Notes: a model not told the origin generated them from the letters alone. A stretch of DNA of 64,000 nt from Saccharomycopsis malanga (GCA_004014935.1 CP025325.1:496001-560000); one strand, 5' to 3'. Counted from the first letter of the stretch, positions 18,518 through 28,984 are shown. Numbers and translations: made by a program.

Positions 18518-19100
18518 AATACAAAACAATTGCACTATAAATTCAACTATAAATCAATGATGGAACAAACGGATTGGCAAGTTTCCGCTATATCCAATAT
18601 TTTCCAAAATTTTTAATAAAAAGTACTATAAATAATAAATAATATCATATATTTCAAGCCCAGTACATATCAGTTTCGTAAAAGTACTATAATATATTAT
18701 TTTTATTAATCTTAATAGCTGGATGTACGTTTGATTATTACTCCAAAACGTCAAAAAAAATTACAAATGTTGGGGAATGTTTTCTCAAAATAACCTGGCT
18801 AGTGTTATTTTAATTCAATAAAACGTTTGATTATTACTTTAAAATAAAACGTAATTATTTACATAAAGTAAAAAATAGAATTTATAACATTTTAAGCCAA
18901 ATGGCCCAGTGGCATATCCAATATTTTCCAAAATTTTTAATAAAAAGTACTATAATATATTATTATTAATAATCTTAATAGCTGGATGTACGTATGAAAT
19001 ATATACTCAAAATAAATCGTGATTATTTACATAAAGTAAAAAATAGAATTTACAACTTATTTTGAGCCAAATGGCCGAGTGGCATTAATATTACTTATGT
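18518..19100. repeat. 583-bp array with a duplicated ADE17 3' end and TRS fragments
   Basis: Bases 18518-18577 repeat 19101-19160 with one mismatch; the latter holds the last codons and stop of ADE17 plus 3' flank. Between them are TRS-B pieces (TATCCAATATTTTCCAAAAT near 18595 and 18915; TAATAGCTGGATGTACGT near 18715 and 18978), a TRS-A tail (near 18640-18680) and head palindromes (near 18893 and 19063). ACATAAAGTAAAAAATAGAA occurs twice (near 18860 and 19030). The block reads as repeated tandem duplication plus insertion. Confidence 0.65.
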
Positions 19101-19136
19101 AATACAAAACAATTGCACTGTAAATTCAACTATAAA

Positions 19137-20900
19137 TCAATGATGGAACAAACGGATTGGGTTTTCAACATAAACCAAGTTGTAAGAATCAGCAGCATCA
19201 AAGACAGCTTGATCCATGACAGAACCGGTAGGCGCAGCAATATATTTGACACCGGATCTGACGGCTCTGTGGACGTTATCAGGGAAAGGGAAAAAGGCGT
19301 CGGAAGACAAGGCAACGTTATCCAACTTGGCAAGCCATTCAGCACGTTCTTGCGGGGTCAATTTGGCTGGAAGCTGCTCGAATTTGGATTCCCATTCTGA
19401 TTTTTCGGGTTCGGAGGTTGGGATTTGGTCGCTGACGTACAAATCAATGGCATTGGCCTTGTCGGGTCTTTTGGTGCCTTTTTTCCACTTGAAATCCAAC
19501 ACACGGGGATGCTGTCTCAACCACCAGTTGTTGGCCTTGTCGCCGGCCAATCTGGTGCAGTGGATTCGGGACTGCTGGCCGGCGCCGAGGCCGATGACCA
19601 TTCCGTTTTTGGCGTAGGACACGGAGTTGCTCTGGGTGTACTTCAAGGCAATGGTGGCGACAGTCAAGTCGATGATGGCCTGCTGGCTGAGGTTTTTGTT
19701 CTTGGACAAGACCTCCTTGAAGGAGGACGAGTTGATGATGGCGTCGTTTCGCTTCTGCTCCAAGGTGATGCCGTAGACGTCTCTTTTTTCGGTGTTTTCG
19801 GGCCTGTAGTTGGGGTCGATTTTCAAGAGGCAATATTTGCCGTTTTTCTTCTTTTTCAACAAGGCCAACGCCTCTGGGGCGTAGCCCGGGGCAATGACGC
19901 CGTCGCTGACCTCCTTGGAGATGATTCTGGCGGTTGGCAAGTCGACAATGTTGGACAAGGCGATAAAGTCGCCGAAAGACGACATTCGGTCCGCGCCGCG
20001 GGCTCGGGCGTACGCGTTGGCCAAAGGAGACAAGTTGTCAATGTCCTCGACAAAGTAGACCTTTTTTTCAACGTCCGACAACGGCAAACCGACGGCCGCT
20101 CCGGCCGGGGAAACGTGTTTGAACGATGCCGCGGCCGGCAAGTTGAGCGACGCGCTCAATTCCTTGACCAAGGGCCACGAGTTCAAGGCATCGAGCAAGT
20201 TGATGTACCCCGGGGCCCCGTTCAACACCTCAAAGGGCAAAACCCCGCCTTTTACGTACGCCTGGGCCGGCTTCTGGTGCGGATTGGCCCCGTACCGCAA
20301 CGGCAACTGCGAAACACCCTCGCTGTACTTTTTCCGGAAGAAATCCGCAATCGCAGCATCATAGTCCGCAGTGTGTTCAAACGCTTTCAAAGCATACCGG
20401 TTCCGAGACGCCTCCGAGATCTCGCCGCTGTCCAACTCCTTCACAAACCCCGCATAGTCGCTAGGGTCCGAGAGAATCGTCACCCGCGCGTGGTTCTTGG
20501 CCGCCGCCCTCAACAACGTCACCCCGCCAATGTCAATCTCCTCCACAGCCTCCGGAATCGTCACAAGCACCTTCTTGACCGTCTCCTTGAACGGATACAA
20601 GTTGCACACCACATAGTCAATCTTGTCGATGCCTTGCGCCTCCAAATCCGCCTCGTCGCTCTCGATATCCCTCGACAAGATCCCGCCGTGCACTGCGGGA
20701 TGGAGTGTCTTGACTCGGCCCCCGAGAATCTCCGGAGCATGAGTAATCGAGCTCACGTCGTCCACAGCAAACCCGCTTTCTCTGATCAACCGCGCGGTGC
20801 CCCCCAGAGCAAGAATCTTCACGTCGTTTCTCACCAATCCTTTCACAAGATCCAACAACCCGGTCTTGTCGTATACTGATACAATTGCTGTTTTAGCCAT
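19137..20900 (-). CDS. ADE17: Bifunctional AICAR transformylase / IMP cyclohydrolase
   Basis: Catalyses the last two steps of de novo IMP synthesis. The 587 residues (S. cerevisiae Ade16/17: 591-592) contain the N-terminal cyclohydrolase domain ([10 protein letters not shown] at 8-17, T-L-H-P-A-V-H-G-G near 65) and the C-terminal transformylase domain. The catalytic S-F-K-H-V-S-P-A-G lies near 260 and the C-terminus is R-L-F-H-H as in yeast. Residue 32, in A-x-G-G-T-A, is encoded by CTG where relatives have Ser, the best evidence here for CUG-Ser decoding. The start is the first ATG, opposite 20900. Whether the orthologue is ADE16 or ADE17 cannot be told; many yeasts have one gene. The 3' end is partly duplicated downstream. 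Confidence 0.94.
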   Translation of the reverse strand: MAKTAIVSVYDKTGLLDLVKGLVRNDVKILALGGTARLIRESGFAVDDVSSITHAPEILGGRVKTLHPAVHGGILSRDIESDEADLEAQGIDKIDYVVCNLYPFKETVKKVLVTIPEAVEEIDIGGVTLLRAAAKNHARVTILSDPSDYAGFVKELDSGEISEASRNRYALKAFEHTADYDAAIADFFRKKYSEGVSQLPLRYGANPHQKPAQAYVKGGVLPFEVLNGAPGYINLLDALNSWPLVKELSASLNLPAAASFKHVSPAGAAVGLPLSDVEKKVYFVEDIDNLSPLANAYARARGADRMSSFGDFIALSNIVDLPTARIISKEVSDGVIAPGYAPEALALLKKKKNGKYCLLKIDPNYRPENTEKRDVYGITLEQKRNDAIINSSSFKEVLSKNKNLSQQAIIDLTVATIALKYTQSNSVSYAKNGMVIGLGAGQQSRIHCTRLAGDKANNWWLRQHPRVLDFKWKKGTKRPDKANAIDLYVSDQIPTSEPEKSEWESKFEQLPAKLTPQERAEWLAKLDNVALSSDAFFPFPDNVHRAVRSGVKYIAAPTGSVMDQAVFDAADSYNLVYVENPIRLFHH

Positions 20901-21174
20901 TTTACTCTGTTTATATTTCCCGTTTTCTCCTGTTTTCCTCGGGATTATCTAATATTCAAATGGTCCTCTCAGTCGTAGCGTATCGTCCAATTGCGAGGCA
21001 ATATTCAAAATCGCTCCTTTCTATACAAAATTTCCCACTTTTCAACTACTTTGCACTATTGCTGGCAGAATTGGAGAAAAAAAGGTGAATAATTTTCGGT
21101 TTTTTTTTCCATTTTTTCTATGACTATTTTGACCAAAATCGAAAATTACACATGTGATGAGCAAGTGACATTTT

Positions 21175-21645
21175 AGTATGTTAGTTGATAGTGGGTATTG
21201 TTAGTTGATAGTGGGTTATATCAGTTGTTTGTAGGTGATATCAGTTGATTATTGGTAATATCAATTGATTGTAGGCGATATCAATTGATTGTAGGTAATA
21301 TCGATTGATCGTAGGTAATATCCGTTGATTATGGATAATATTAATTGTTTATAGGTAAAATCAACTTGATATAGCTAATATCACTTGTTTATGGGTAATA
21401 TCAATCGTTTAGCACTAATATTAATTGATTATAGCTAATATCAATTGATGTTGGCTAATAACAGTTATTTACAGCTAATATCAACTGATTTATGGCTAAC
21501 ATTGGTTGTTTATGGCTAATATCAATTGATTATAGCTAATACCAGTTGTTTACAGCTAATATCAATTGTTTACAGCTAATATCAATTGTTTACAGCTAAC
21601 ATCAATTGTTTACAGCTAATATCAATTGTGTATAGCTAATTTGTA
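21175..21645. repeat. Minisatellite, unit about 20 bp
   Basis: About 22 head-to-tail variants of AGCTAATATCAATTGTTTAC (earlier units AGGTAATATCAATTGATTGT). Homogeneity rises toward the right end, where four units are nearly identical. It lies about 280 bases upstream of the ADE17 start and is non-coding. Confidence 0.8.
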
Positions 21646-21760
21646 GGGCCCCTGGGTCGTGAGCCAACTATAATCAAAACGACATGATTGGGCTTTACCA
21701 AGTCCTGTAGACACGTATATACGATATGTGCTGGAAATATATGATATAGGGTAATTTGAA
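21645..21760 (+). mobile_element. TRS-A fragment, distal half
   Basis: GGGCCCCTGGGTCGTGAGCC (decayed head), then CGACATGATTGGGCTTTACC, AAGTCCTGTAGACACGTATA and a GCTGGAAATATATGATATAG tail. The B box region is missing. Confidence 0.5.
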
Positions 21761-22249
21761 TTGAATCATTTGATAATTGAAAGAATTGATTAATGTGTAA
21801 GCGTACATAAAAATTTGACTTTTACTGATGATTTAATATCAGCATGTCTCGTTTTTTTGGTTTTTAATTGATTTTCCATCATTACAATCAATTTAACACT
21901 CGTTTTCTTCAATTGTTTACTTGATTCCCCAATATTTCGTTCAATATTATTCAATATAACTCAAATTGATGATTTAATATCAATATGGCAATTTCCCAAT
22001 ATTATATTCAAAATGACTCGTTTTTTCAACTATTTACACAATGTTCCGACATTATATTGAATATTTCATTCAATTTGATTTTTTTTACCAATTTTCCAAC
22101 ATTACATTCGATTTGACACTCTCAGTGTGTTTCGAAATCAAACTCCAACTGGAGAAATTAAGGTTTCTCATATTTATTGACAGATTCTGTATTGATAGTC
22201 CATATGCCTGTCACTCAACAAGCTGCTAACACGAATCTCCAAAAAATTT

Positions 22250-22390
22250 AATAAAATTGGTCTAGGTCGTGTTAGACTGTTACATTTGCCTGTTCAACAT
22301 TGTGGAAAGCAACGAGTGAAAAGTTTATGTCAAAAGTACTTTTTAAACCATCCTCTTCTTTTCTCTTCGCCATACGGCCCAGCGGAAATA
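22250..22390 (-). mobile_element. TRS-A fragment, proximal half
   Basis: On the minus strand: GCCGTATGGCGAAGAGAAAA head remnant, CGTTGCTTTCCACAATGTTG, AACAGGCAAATGTAACAGTC and ACACGACCTAGACC. This corresponds to the region from the head to the middle of the body; tail and B box are decayed. Confidence 0.5.
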
Positions 22391-22399
22391 GAAAACCAA

Positions 22400-22983
22400 T
22401 AGACAATTCATCTGGAAGATAATAGATGATATACATTTACCATTATTAAATAGGGTAGAGCAGTTAATTCGTTCCTATGGCTAATATTCCATGTAATAAA
22501 AAATCTGTCTCACTGGTGTGTCATTGATATGATTACTCTTTCAAGTATCTCATTGTTCTAAGCACTATTCAAGACATTTTCCATCTTTAATATAGCTATC
22601 GCTTCAATAATTTATTTTAATATTGCAAAACTAGCAACAAGTAAAATACATTTAACAATACCATACATTTCACGGTAGCTGTTCAGCAACTCCTTATAAA
22701 GATCAAATGACCCAACTTTGAACAAAAAGTAATTAAATAAAACTTGCGAGATACGCTAAATAAAACTTGCAAAATTAATTCAACAAAACTTACAAAATCA
22801 ACTACAACCTACGACCATTTACATCACCAACAACTTCACCACTCTACACAATTATAACACAAAATAGTCATCATATTAAAGCTTCCAATCACCTATAGGC
22901 AACCAATCAGCCACTTCAACACCAGCCATCTACAAAAAGGCACCTTGCAAGACAAAAATGCCCATACTTGCACAATGCTAGAC
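22400..22983. other. Intergenic AT-rich DNA, downstream of RPL15
   Basis: No ORF of interest. Three degenerate AATAAAACTTGC-type units lie at about 22735-22795. The rest is plain AT-rich sequence. Confidence 0.4.
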
Positions 22984-23598
22984 TTACTTTCTGTATCTCC
23001 ACAAGGACAAAGTGTTGTGCTTCTTCCAGGTATGGCGACGGCCAGCCTTGGTGTTGTTGAACAAATGGCCCTTGTTGATACCTCTGGACTTCTTGCCGGT
23101 GGCAGTAAGACCTCTGGCCTCTCTGTGCTTGTGAACTGGGTTGACAATCCAGTTGTATCTGGCGTCTCTTCTGATGGCCTTGTGTTGAGGATCAACGAGA
23201 ATGACTTCATAGTACTTGTAGGTGGAGTCTTGGTTGACCCAGTAGGAGTTCAAGACTCTCAAGTTGGCAGCTCTTCTTCCAACTCTCTCTTCAGCAGTCT
23301 GTCTGAGTGCCTTTTGGTACTTCAATTGGTTGACACCTTGGTTGGTTGGCTTACCGTAAGTAGCACCCTTTCTGACTGGTCTCTTTCTGCCGCCTCTTCT
23401 AACTCTGATTCTGTAGATCACAAACCCTTGCTTGGCCTTGTATCCCAATCTTCTAGCCTTGTCTGGTCTAGATGGTCTAGAAGCTCTGTGGATCACATTC
23501 TTTTGTCTGTATTCCCAACATCTGACTCTGTGGAGAAATCTCAACACATCAGATTGCTTCTTTCTTTGCAATTCCTCGAGGTATTTGTAAGCACCCAT
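22984..23598 (-). CDS. RPL15: 60S ribosomal protein L15 (eL15)
   Basis: Structural protein of the large ribosomal subunit. The ORF gives 204 residues, exactly the usual length, starting [17 protein letters not shown] and ending T-L-S-L-W-R-Y-R-K. It is intronless, as in S. cerevisiae. Codon use is strongly biased (AGA, TTG, GGT), as expected of a highly expressed gene. The upstream region carries two CACGTGA sites and a TAGGGC motif. Confidence 0.97.
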   Translation of the reverse strand: MGAYKYLEELQRKKQSDVLRFLHRVRCWEYRQKNVIHRASRPSRPDKARRLGYKAKQGFVIYRIRVRRGGRKRPVRKGATYGKPTNQGVNQLKYQKALRQTAEERVGRRAANLRVLNSYWVNQDSTYKYYEVILVDPQHKAIRRDARYNWIVNPVHKHREARGLTATGKKSRGINKGHLFNNTKAGRRHTWKKHNTLSLWRYRK

Positions 23599-23769
23599 TT
23601 TTCTATTTACTTGTTGTCCTTGTTAATTATTAAAATAATAATAATATTTTCATATATTTGACTATTTTCATATATTTCAATATTTCAGTTTAATACCCCC
23701 ATAAAGTTTTTTTTTCACTCTGCCCCCACACACAGTGAAAAATTATCAGGTTCCACAGTCACGCTTCCT

Positions 23770-23831
23770 GCCCTATTAAGGCACACGTGAGCAGCACCTG
23801 ACCTATAATCGATCTTGTGATGTGCACGTGA
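23770..23831 (-). promoter_or_regulatory. RPL15 promoter: CACGTGA x2 and AATAGGGC
   Basis: GCCCTATT (23770-23777; AATAGGGC on the gene strand), CACGTGA (23784-23790) and CACGTGA (23825-23831) lie 170-235 bases upstream of the start. Tbf1 (TTAGGGCTA) and Cbf1 (TCACGTGA) are the established ribosomal protein gene regulators in Candida-type yeasts. This assignment is by motif only. Confidence 0.55.
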
Positions 23832-24399
23832 TCCGCTTCCTCAGGTTAGTTTTGGAGAGTGAATACTGTTAGATGTTCCCATGGATTATTTGACTATGTT
23901 TTACAGTTAGTTCCAACTTTTTGTAAGAGTTGTTGCCTGTTGTTAATGGTAATTCCATATTACAGCAATGGATTGCCATGGAAGAGTTATTACATGCAGA
24001 ATATTATGTAAAACAAGACGCATAAGTACATAAGCTCATACATGAATGAGGCATTTTAGAACGCGGTTGTAGTTTCGAATGATGAATAACAATGCTGGCC
24101 ATGACGATGGCAGCATAATTGCTAGCATAGTTTGCCAGATTTTGTGCCTGGAGATCTACAAAATACTGCCGAAAGCGTACTTGAGGGTTTTCCAAAAAGA
24201 GAATAGATCGACAGAAACAAAAAATAGGCCTAGTTTCATACCCGGTAGAAACCGCAGGAAACAGACATCAGGATGCATGGATAATCTATTGTTCACGCGG
24301 GCAGTTGCGTCAATGGGTGCCTGAAAACTGCATGGAAACAACAATAAACCACGGGAGTTACCCGGACCACAGCGGTTTAGAACGGTAATTTGCTTCGCT

Positions 24400-24560
24400 A
24401 GGGACAATACCCTGAGATGTGTGGCGATGCAGTGGTATGCACCGCCATGCGCGTGCCTTGGATGTTCCTGGAACTTGCAGCAGTGGTTACGTAGGTTATT
24501 CTATATAGTCAGAGACCAGCAAATCGGTGCCTGAAAGTCATAATTTAGGATATAAATAAT
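24400..24560 (+). promoter_or_regulatory. Upstream region of the Ser/Ala-rich gene
   Basis: GATGTGTGGCGATGCAGTGG and TATGCACCGCCATGCGCGTG form an ATGCA-type cluster. A TATATAG near 24502 and TATAAATAAT near 24551 could be TATA elements. Nothing else is recognised between 23832 and 24673. Confidence 0.35.
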
Positions 24561-24673
24561 GTGTCATTCCCTGAGCTGGTGCCTTGCTTTGGTTGGTTTT
24601 GTTTTGTTTTTTTAAGGTACCTTTTCGTACGTTGTTCAAAGTTTATATTTTTGGCCGTTTTTCGCTGCATATC

Positions 24674-25177
24674 ATGACTACCCTTACTCCTCATTATTAT
24701 TCTGATTTGCACAAGTTTGATGGTTCTATCAACCCATATCCATCGGCTACATTGTCCACACAGATAACCAATGCGTTGATTTCAAGTGCACAGTATTCAG
24801 GCATTACTGGCGGTATTTCGTCTGCATCTGTAATAACGTCCGCCAGTGGTTCTAATGCTGCCAGTTTTGCTACCAGTGCTGCTGTCAGTTCTGCAGCCAG
24901 TTCTGCAGCCAGTTCTGCAGCCAGTTCTGCAGCCAGTTCTGCAGCCAGTTCTGCAGCCAGTTCTGCAGCATCTGCTTCTTCAGAAGGCATTCCATCTGCT
25001 AGTTCAAACTCTAATTCTCTATCTGCTTCTTCGACTAGTTCCAGTGCTGCCTCTGCTTCCTCAGATGGTTCGTTAGACACTTCTTCTTCCTCATCCAGCC
25101 CAATAAACAAAGCACCTTTGAAACTTTATGGTCTTCTTGTGCTTACAATGGCCTGTGTGAGTCTTTCGCATTTTTAA
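24674..25177 (+). CDS. Ser/Ala-rich small protein, probably GPI-anchored wall protein
   Basis: Not recognised as a named family. From the only upstream in-frame ATG (24674) it has 167 residues. An N-terminal stretch is rich in Tyr, Thr and Pro, then come about seven S-S-A-A units encoded by a 12-bp repeat (24890-24970), a Ser-rich linker and a C-terminal hydrophobic tail (L-Y-G-L-L-V-L-T-M-A-C) preceded by small residues, as for GPI attachment. A signal peptide is missing at this start. A hydrophobic run (M-C-H-S-x-S-W-C-L-A-L-V-G-F-V-L-F-F) is encoded from an ATG at 24559 in another frame. A small intron or a different start may therefore supply the signal, but I find no TACTAAC there. The gene is probably real; its exact 5' end is unsure. 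Confidence 0.55.
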   Translation: MTTLTPHYYSDLHKFDGSINPYPSATLSTQITNALISSAQYSGITGGISSASVITSASGSNAASFATSAAVSSAASSAASSAASSAASSAASSAASSAASASSEGIPSASSNSNSLSASSTSSSAASASSDGSLDTSSSSSSPINKAPLKLYGLLVLTMACVSLSHF

Positions 25178-25505
25178 TTGGTGCATTTTGGTGGAGTTAT
25201 TGCTACAATTCTGTTAAATTTTATGCTTTTTTTTATCAAAATTCTTATTTGCTGTTTTATTTCTACTAGATTTTGGCTTTTCTATTATTGTTCCTGTCTT
25301 TTAGAATGCTTTTCTTTTCTGTTTAGAATTCTTTTCTTTTAATGACCCTTGATGACCCTTGTTTATTATCCTTTGTACTATTCAGCTATTTGAATTTCCA
25401 CTCTTTACTATCGATATTTGTACTATTCACTATTTCTACTCTTTACTATCAATACTTGTACTATTGAGCTATTTGAATTTCTATTCGTTACTATCAATAT
25501 TTGTA
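25178..25505. repeat. Intergenic with TTTGTACTATT-type repeats
   Basis: About five units related to TATTTGTACTATT, TTGAATTTC, CTATTTACTATC recur between 25365 and 25515. No gene seen. Confidence 0.45.
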
Positions 25506-25509
25506 CTAT

Positions 25510-25745
25510 TAATATTTGAGCCCAGTAAATCTCGGCTTTGTATATACGCGAAAACCCCACTAAAGTTCATAAATTCGCCATTAATTAGAAAAGTCTGGTC
25601 TTCGTCGTGTTAAATAGTTATATTCAGCATCGCAAAAACTAATAAAAATGTTTTTAACGGGATTCGAACTCGTGAACCTGTTGGGACTTTTTCACTTTTC
25701 AAGAGTTTAAACCACTGAGCCACCGGGATGGCTCAGTATATAAGA
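25510..25745 (-). mobile_element. TRS-A, full-length diverged copy
   Basis: On the minus strand from about 25740: CCATCCCGGTGGCTCAGTGG head, an AAACTCTTGAAAAGTG stem-loop that could be an anticodon arm (loop TTGAAAA, UGA in anticodon position), B box ACGAGTTCGAATCCCG, and body GTTTTTGCGATGCTGAATAT. GCGTATATACAAAGCCGAGA and TTTACTGGGCTCAAATAT end it. The tRNA-like part is the most complete of all copies and suggests a Ser-type tRNA ancestor. Its acceptor stem does not pair, so it is not a working tRNA gene. Confidence 0.6.
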
Positions 25746-25979
25746 TATTATCAATTGTTTGATATTATTATTACCCAATATTATCAATTACTCAATACTA
25801 CTAATTACCCAATATTATCAACTTCTCAATATTACCAAGTGAGGCGGTAGCATTGAGCATTTGATTGGATTGGGTTGATAAACAAATTTGGCAGGATGTT
25901 TATCTAATTTTAGATTGACTTATATATATATATATATTTGGCTAAAGTTTTAATCATGTATTATTGATGGTGTTCTCTT

Positions 25980-26240
25980 GTTTGGTCGAGTAGTCTTGGA
26001 CCAGAAAAAAGCATCTGGCAAGACAGTATAGTGGATATTATTCGATTCCCAACACGAACGCTTTTTACGATGCTTGACAAGCAACTGTATCATGACCTGA
26101 ACCAATAAATGCTCACTTTTATCCAAGTTTTGAGTTACATTTAAATGGTGACGATTTGTTAACAGATTATATTATTGTTGTAAAGCACTTGTTAAAATAC
26201 TGGGCTCGAAATGTAAGATAATAATTGGCATTTTTAGACA
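25980..26240 (+). mobile_element. TRS-A copy with decayed head
   Basis: ATTATTCGATTCCCAACACG (B box), CTTTTTACGATGCTTGACAA, ATGACCTGAACCAATAAATG, CTCACTTTTATCC, then the tail ACTGGGCTCGAAATGTAAGA. A second tail-like TGGGCTCCAAATATAAGACA follows at about 26250. The A box is no longer recognisable. Confidence 0.55.
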
Positions 26241-26289
26241 CTTGTCTAATGGGCTCCAAATATAAGACAATAATTGGCATTTTTAAACA

Positions 26290-26838
26290 CTTCTCTTAGA
26301 AAACTTCAGGTCTAATCATCAAAATTTTTTAATTCAACAATTTGAAAAGTAAGCACTGGCCACAGTCCACCGGCTGATCCTTTTATATAGCTAGCTATCG
26401 ATTTACCCATCAATACAAAATCACACTATTGCTAGCAAAATTATGGCCATTTTTTGACTAAACCAAACATTCTCGGCTTATATAGTTGCTTACTCAATCA
26501 AACACACAACAGTTTATTAGTCAATCAAGTAAATAGTTATCAGTTGCTAAAAAACGATCATCCACTTGTTTTTTCCAATTCACAATACAACTAAAACGCA
26601 AAGCATAAAGTGAGCTTGGAATACAGAAGTATTATACCTAATAATAAACCAGTATTCCCAGTATCAACATTTATACTTTTTCTAGCTTCAATTATATCTA
26701 CAGCCACCAACTACAGCCACACTACTAATCCACCAACTTTCAAATAAAATTTTCAACATCACAACTTGATATCCAAGACCCTATAGCAAACTACAATTTC
26801 CATTCTTGACTACCCTATATTGTGTACCAACAACATAA
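26290..26838. other. Intergenic, downstream of REX2
   Basis: AT-rich DNA with a weak TRS-A-like TGAAAAGTAAGCACTGGCC remnant near 26342. No ORF or RNA gene recognised. Confidence 0.4.
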
Positions 26839-27558
26839 CTATTTAATGTTCAACTTGCCAAAACTACTGGTTCCAAGAATCACTTGGGAGAAATCAATCA
26901 GCGAATCTTGTTTGAAGTAAAACTTGCGAAACCATGCTAATTGGTTGATACTTTCCAAGATGTCTGATCTTGCGGTGTGAGCGTTTTTCTTACGTGGCTG
27001 ATATGTAGCGAGTTTGGGATTGAATCTTTTGCAGGTTTCACTGATTGAACTGACATCAATGAGCCTGTAATGCAAATGGTCAATCACTTTGGGAAATTCA
27101 CGGGTCATAAAGAATTTGTCCATATGAATGGTATTTCCTGCCATTACTGCGGATCCCTTGAGGGGAACGTATTTTTTAATATACGCTAACAATTTCTCCT
27201 CCACTTTTTCCAAACTGTGTGTGTCTGGCGATGCTTGCACAACCTTTTTAGATAATCCAGACTCGCCATGATGCTTAATGCACCAAGCATTCATATTGTC
27301 CACCACGCTTTGAGGCTTATGAATAACAGACTCAAACCCCGCACTGTCAACGATCTTGAGGTCCTGATCTGTGATAATGCAGCAAATCTCAATAATAGTG
27401 TCGTTGACCACATCAAGACCTGTCATCTCACAATCCACCCATACAATCGGATTCTTAATATGTCCCATCTTCGCTTTTTTCTCTATGCTTCCTAAACAAT
27501 ACCCTCTCGTCAAAAACAAACTGCTCCTACAAATCAGCCGTACAAACCAAAACCCCAT
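26839..27558 (-). CDS. REX2: Oligoribonuclease, DEDDh 3'-5' exonuclease Rex2
   Basis: Degrades short oligoribonucleotides and trims the 3' ends of some stable RNAs. It is mainly mitochondrial in yeast. From 27558 it has 239 residues. The first 30 (M-G-F-W-F-V-R-L-I-C-R-S-S) are basic and hydrophobic like a presequence, which supports this start. A second Met at residue 31 (M-G-H-I-K-N-P) would give a shorter form matching the bacterial Orn start. Catalytic motifs: W-V-D-C-E-M-T-G-L-D (ExoI, about 40-49), N-T-I-H-M-D-K-F-F (ExoII) and A-H-T-A-R-S-D (ExoIII). Confidence 0.9.
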   Translation of the reverse strand: MGFWFVRLICRSSLFLTRGYCLGSIEKKAKMGHIKNPIVWVDCEMTGLDVVNDTIIEICCIITDQDLKIVDSAGFESVIHKPQSVVDNMNAWCIKHHGESGLSKKVVQASPDTHSLEKVEEKLLAYIKKYVPLKGSAVMAGNTIHMDKFFMTREFPKVIDHLHYRLIDVSSISETCKRFNPKLATYQPRKKNAHTARSDILESINQLAWFRKFYFKQDSLIDFSQVILGTSSFGKLNIK

Positions 27559-27639
27559 CTGCTTTTATATTCTTTTTTCTCGATAGCTTTTGGAAAACTA
27601 TCAAACTGTCTCTTCACTAATATAGACTGAAAAAAATTT

Positions 27640-27700
27640 GATTGCATGCACCTGCGTGAGTGTGCATGGGGATGCCTGAACATGCATCAAAGTTTCTATT
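27640..27700. promoter_or_regulatory. ATGCA-rich cluster before REX2
   Basis: TTGCATGCACCTGCGTGAGT and TGCATGGGGATGCCTGAACA lie about 85-130 bases upstream of the REX2 start. It is similar in composition to clusters before GAS, SCW4-like and CIT1. Confidence 0.35.
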
Positions 27701-28469
27701 ATGGTAAGAATAAGTGATAATATCATCTATTTCCAAGCCACTGGGCTTGTAAAAAGACAATGTAAAAATTTTATTTATTAAAACTAACGTAAAGATGGCA
27801 TTTATTGAAAAGTAGTGTTTATACCGGTTGGTGGGGTTGAAATGTCTAAAGTTTAGAGTAAGAACAAAATGTTTCACGTTCAAAACTGTTTTTTATTTTA
27901 AACCTGCCCTTTTCTGTTTTTTCAAGTTGTTTTTTTAAAAAAAGACTTTATTTAAGTCATTTCTTGAGGCAAATGGTAATAACTTCTGTATGCGTTCGTC
28001 CAATATACATTTATCCCATGTTTGCTATTTCTATTTCGTTTTTATTGGCTCGGCTTTTTTGTAAATCCTTTTGTTTACTTATACTTACGAGCTACATAAT
28101 TGTCTAGAGCATTTGATCACCTTCTTAATGTTGCCAAGCGTTATTTGAATTTTATGATAATACCAAATAGGCATTAAAATTTCATGATAAGACCAAATAG
28201 GCATTAAAGTTCCTTTTATACTTGTAATAAGCTATATTTCGGATATCAGATGAATTGTAACAAGTTTCTAAATGTAAATATGGCGGTTGAGTAACATATA
28301 ATGCAAAAAAAAGGAAGGAATGATGGAGAAATAAAGAAATATGGCCAATCTCTGATGCTTCTTTTGACAAGTACCATTAGATATGTCAACAATACCTAAG
28401 AAGTTTATACTATTTTCAATCTACAGCCCCCTATAGCTAATTTAAAGGACATAACTAATAACTTATTTG

Positions 28470-28735
28470 ACAGCTAAATACAAGATGCTTACTAGAAAGT
28501 GGTTATACCAGCATGTAAGAGTGCATAGACAAGTATTCAGTTCGCAACAAAGATACATGTTGGTGCAAGACATTACATGTCACGTCACGTGTTTATCTTG
28601 GAAATTGACAAAAATTTCCAAAATCGCCTGATTAACCCCTTGGTAAAATTTGGAATTTTCTCAAGCTTGGAAGGCCGCGCATGAAATTCTACATGAGCAA
28701 TGCATCGTGCTTACATGGCGCTTGCATAATACAAA
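28470..28735 (-). repeat. Dispersed repeat DR-D, minus-strand copy
   Basis: On the minus strand it aligns over about 260 bases with 11345-11605: GCACGATGCATTGCTCATG, AAATTTTACCAAGGGGTTAA, TCAGGCGATTTTGGAAATTT, CACGTGACGTGACATGTAAT, GTTGCGAACTGAATACTTG, TATGCACTCTTACATGCTGG, CTTTCTAGTAAGCATCTTG. The two copies have identical order with scattered differences, so the repeat is dispersed and moderately old. Confidence 0.7.
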
Positions 28736-28984
28736 AATAATGATTAATGGTGTTAACATGGGTCAATTAAAATCTATAAAGATATATCAAAAAAAAAAGC
28801 TCAAAACACTACTTTCTACTTGCTGGTTTTCATTTTGAAAAACCAGGTAGGCAACAAAAAATCAATTGTCGTATGCCGCGACTATTCTACTAATACACTT
28901 CTTTTTCTTGTTCATATCATTTAATGTATACATCTATTATTCCATATACCAATAATACACGACATCCTTGATAATGCTTGTTTT

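Noticed and set aside
19425-20879. 484-codon ORF antisense to ADE17
   Set aside because: Antisense shadow of a highly conserved enzyme; low CTG/CAG use opens the opposite frame. No recognisable domain.
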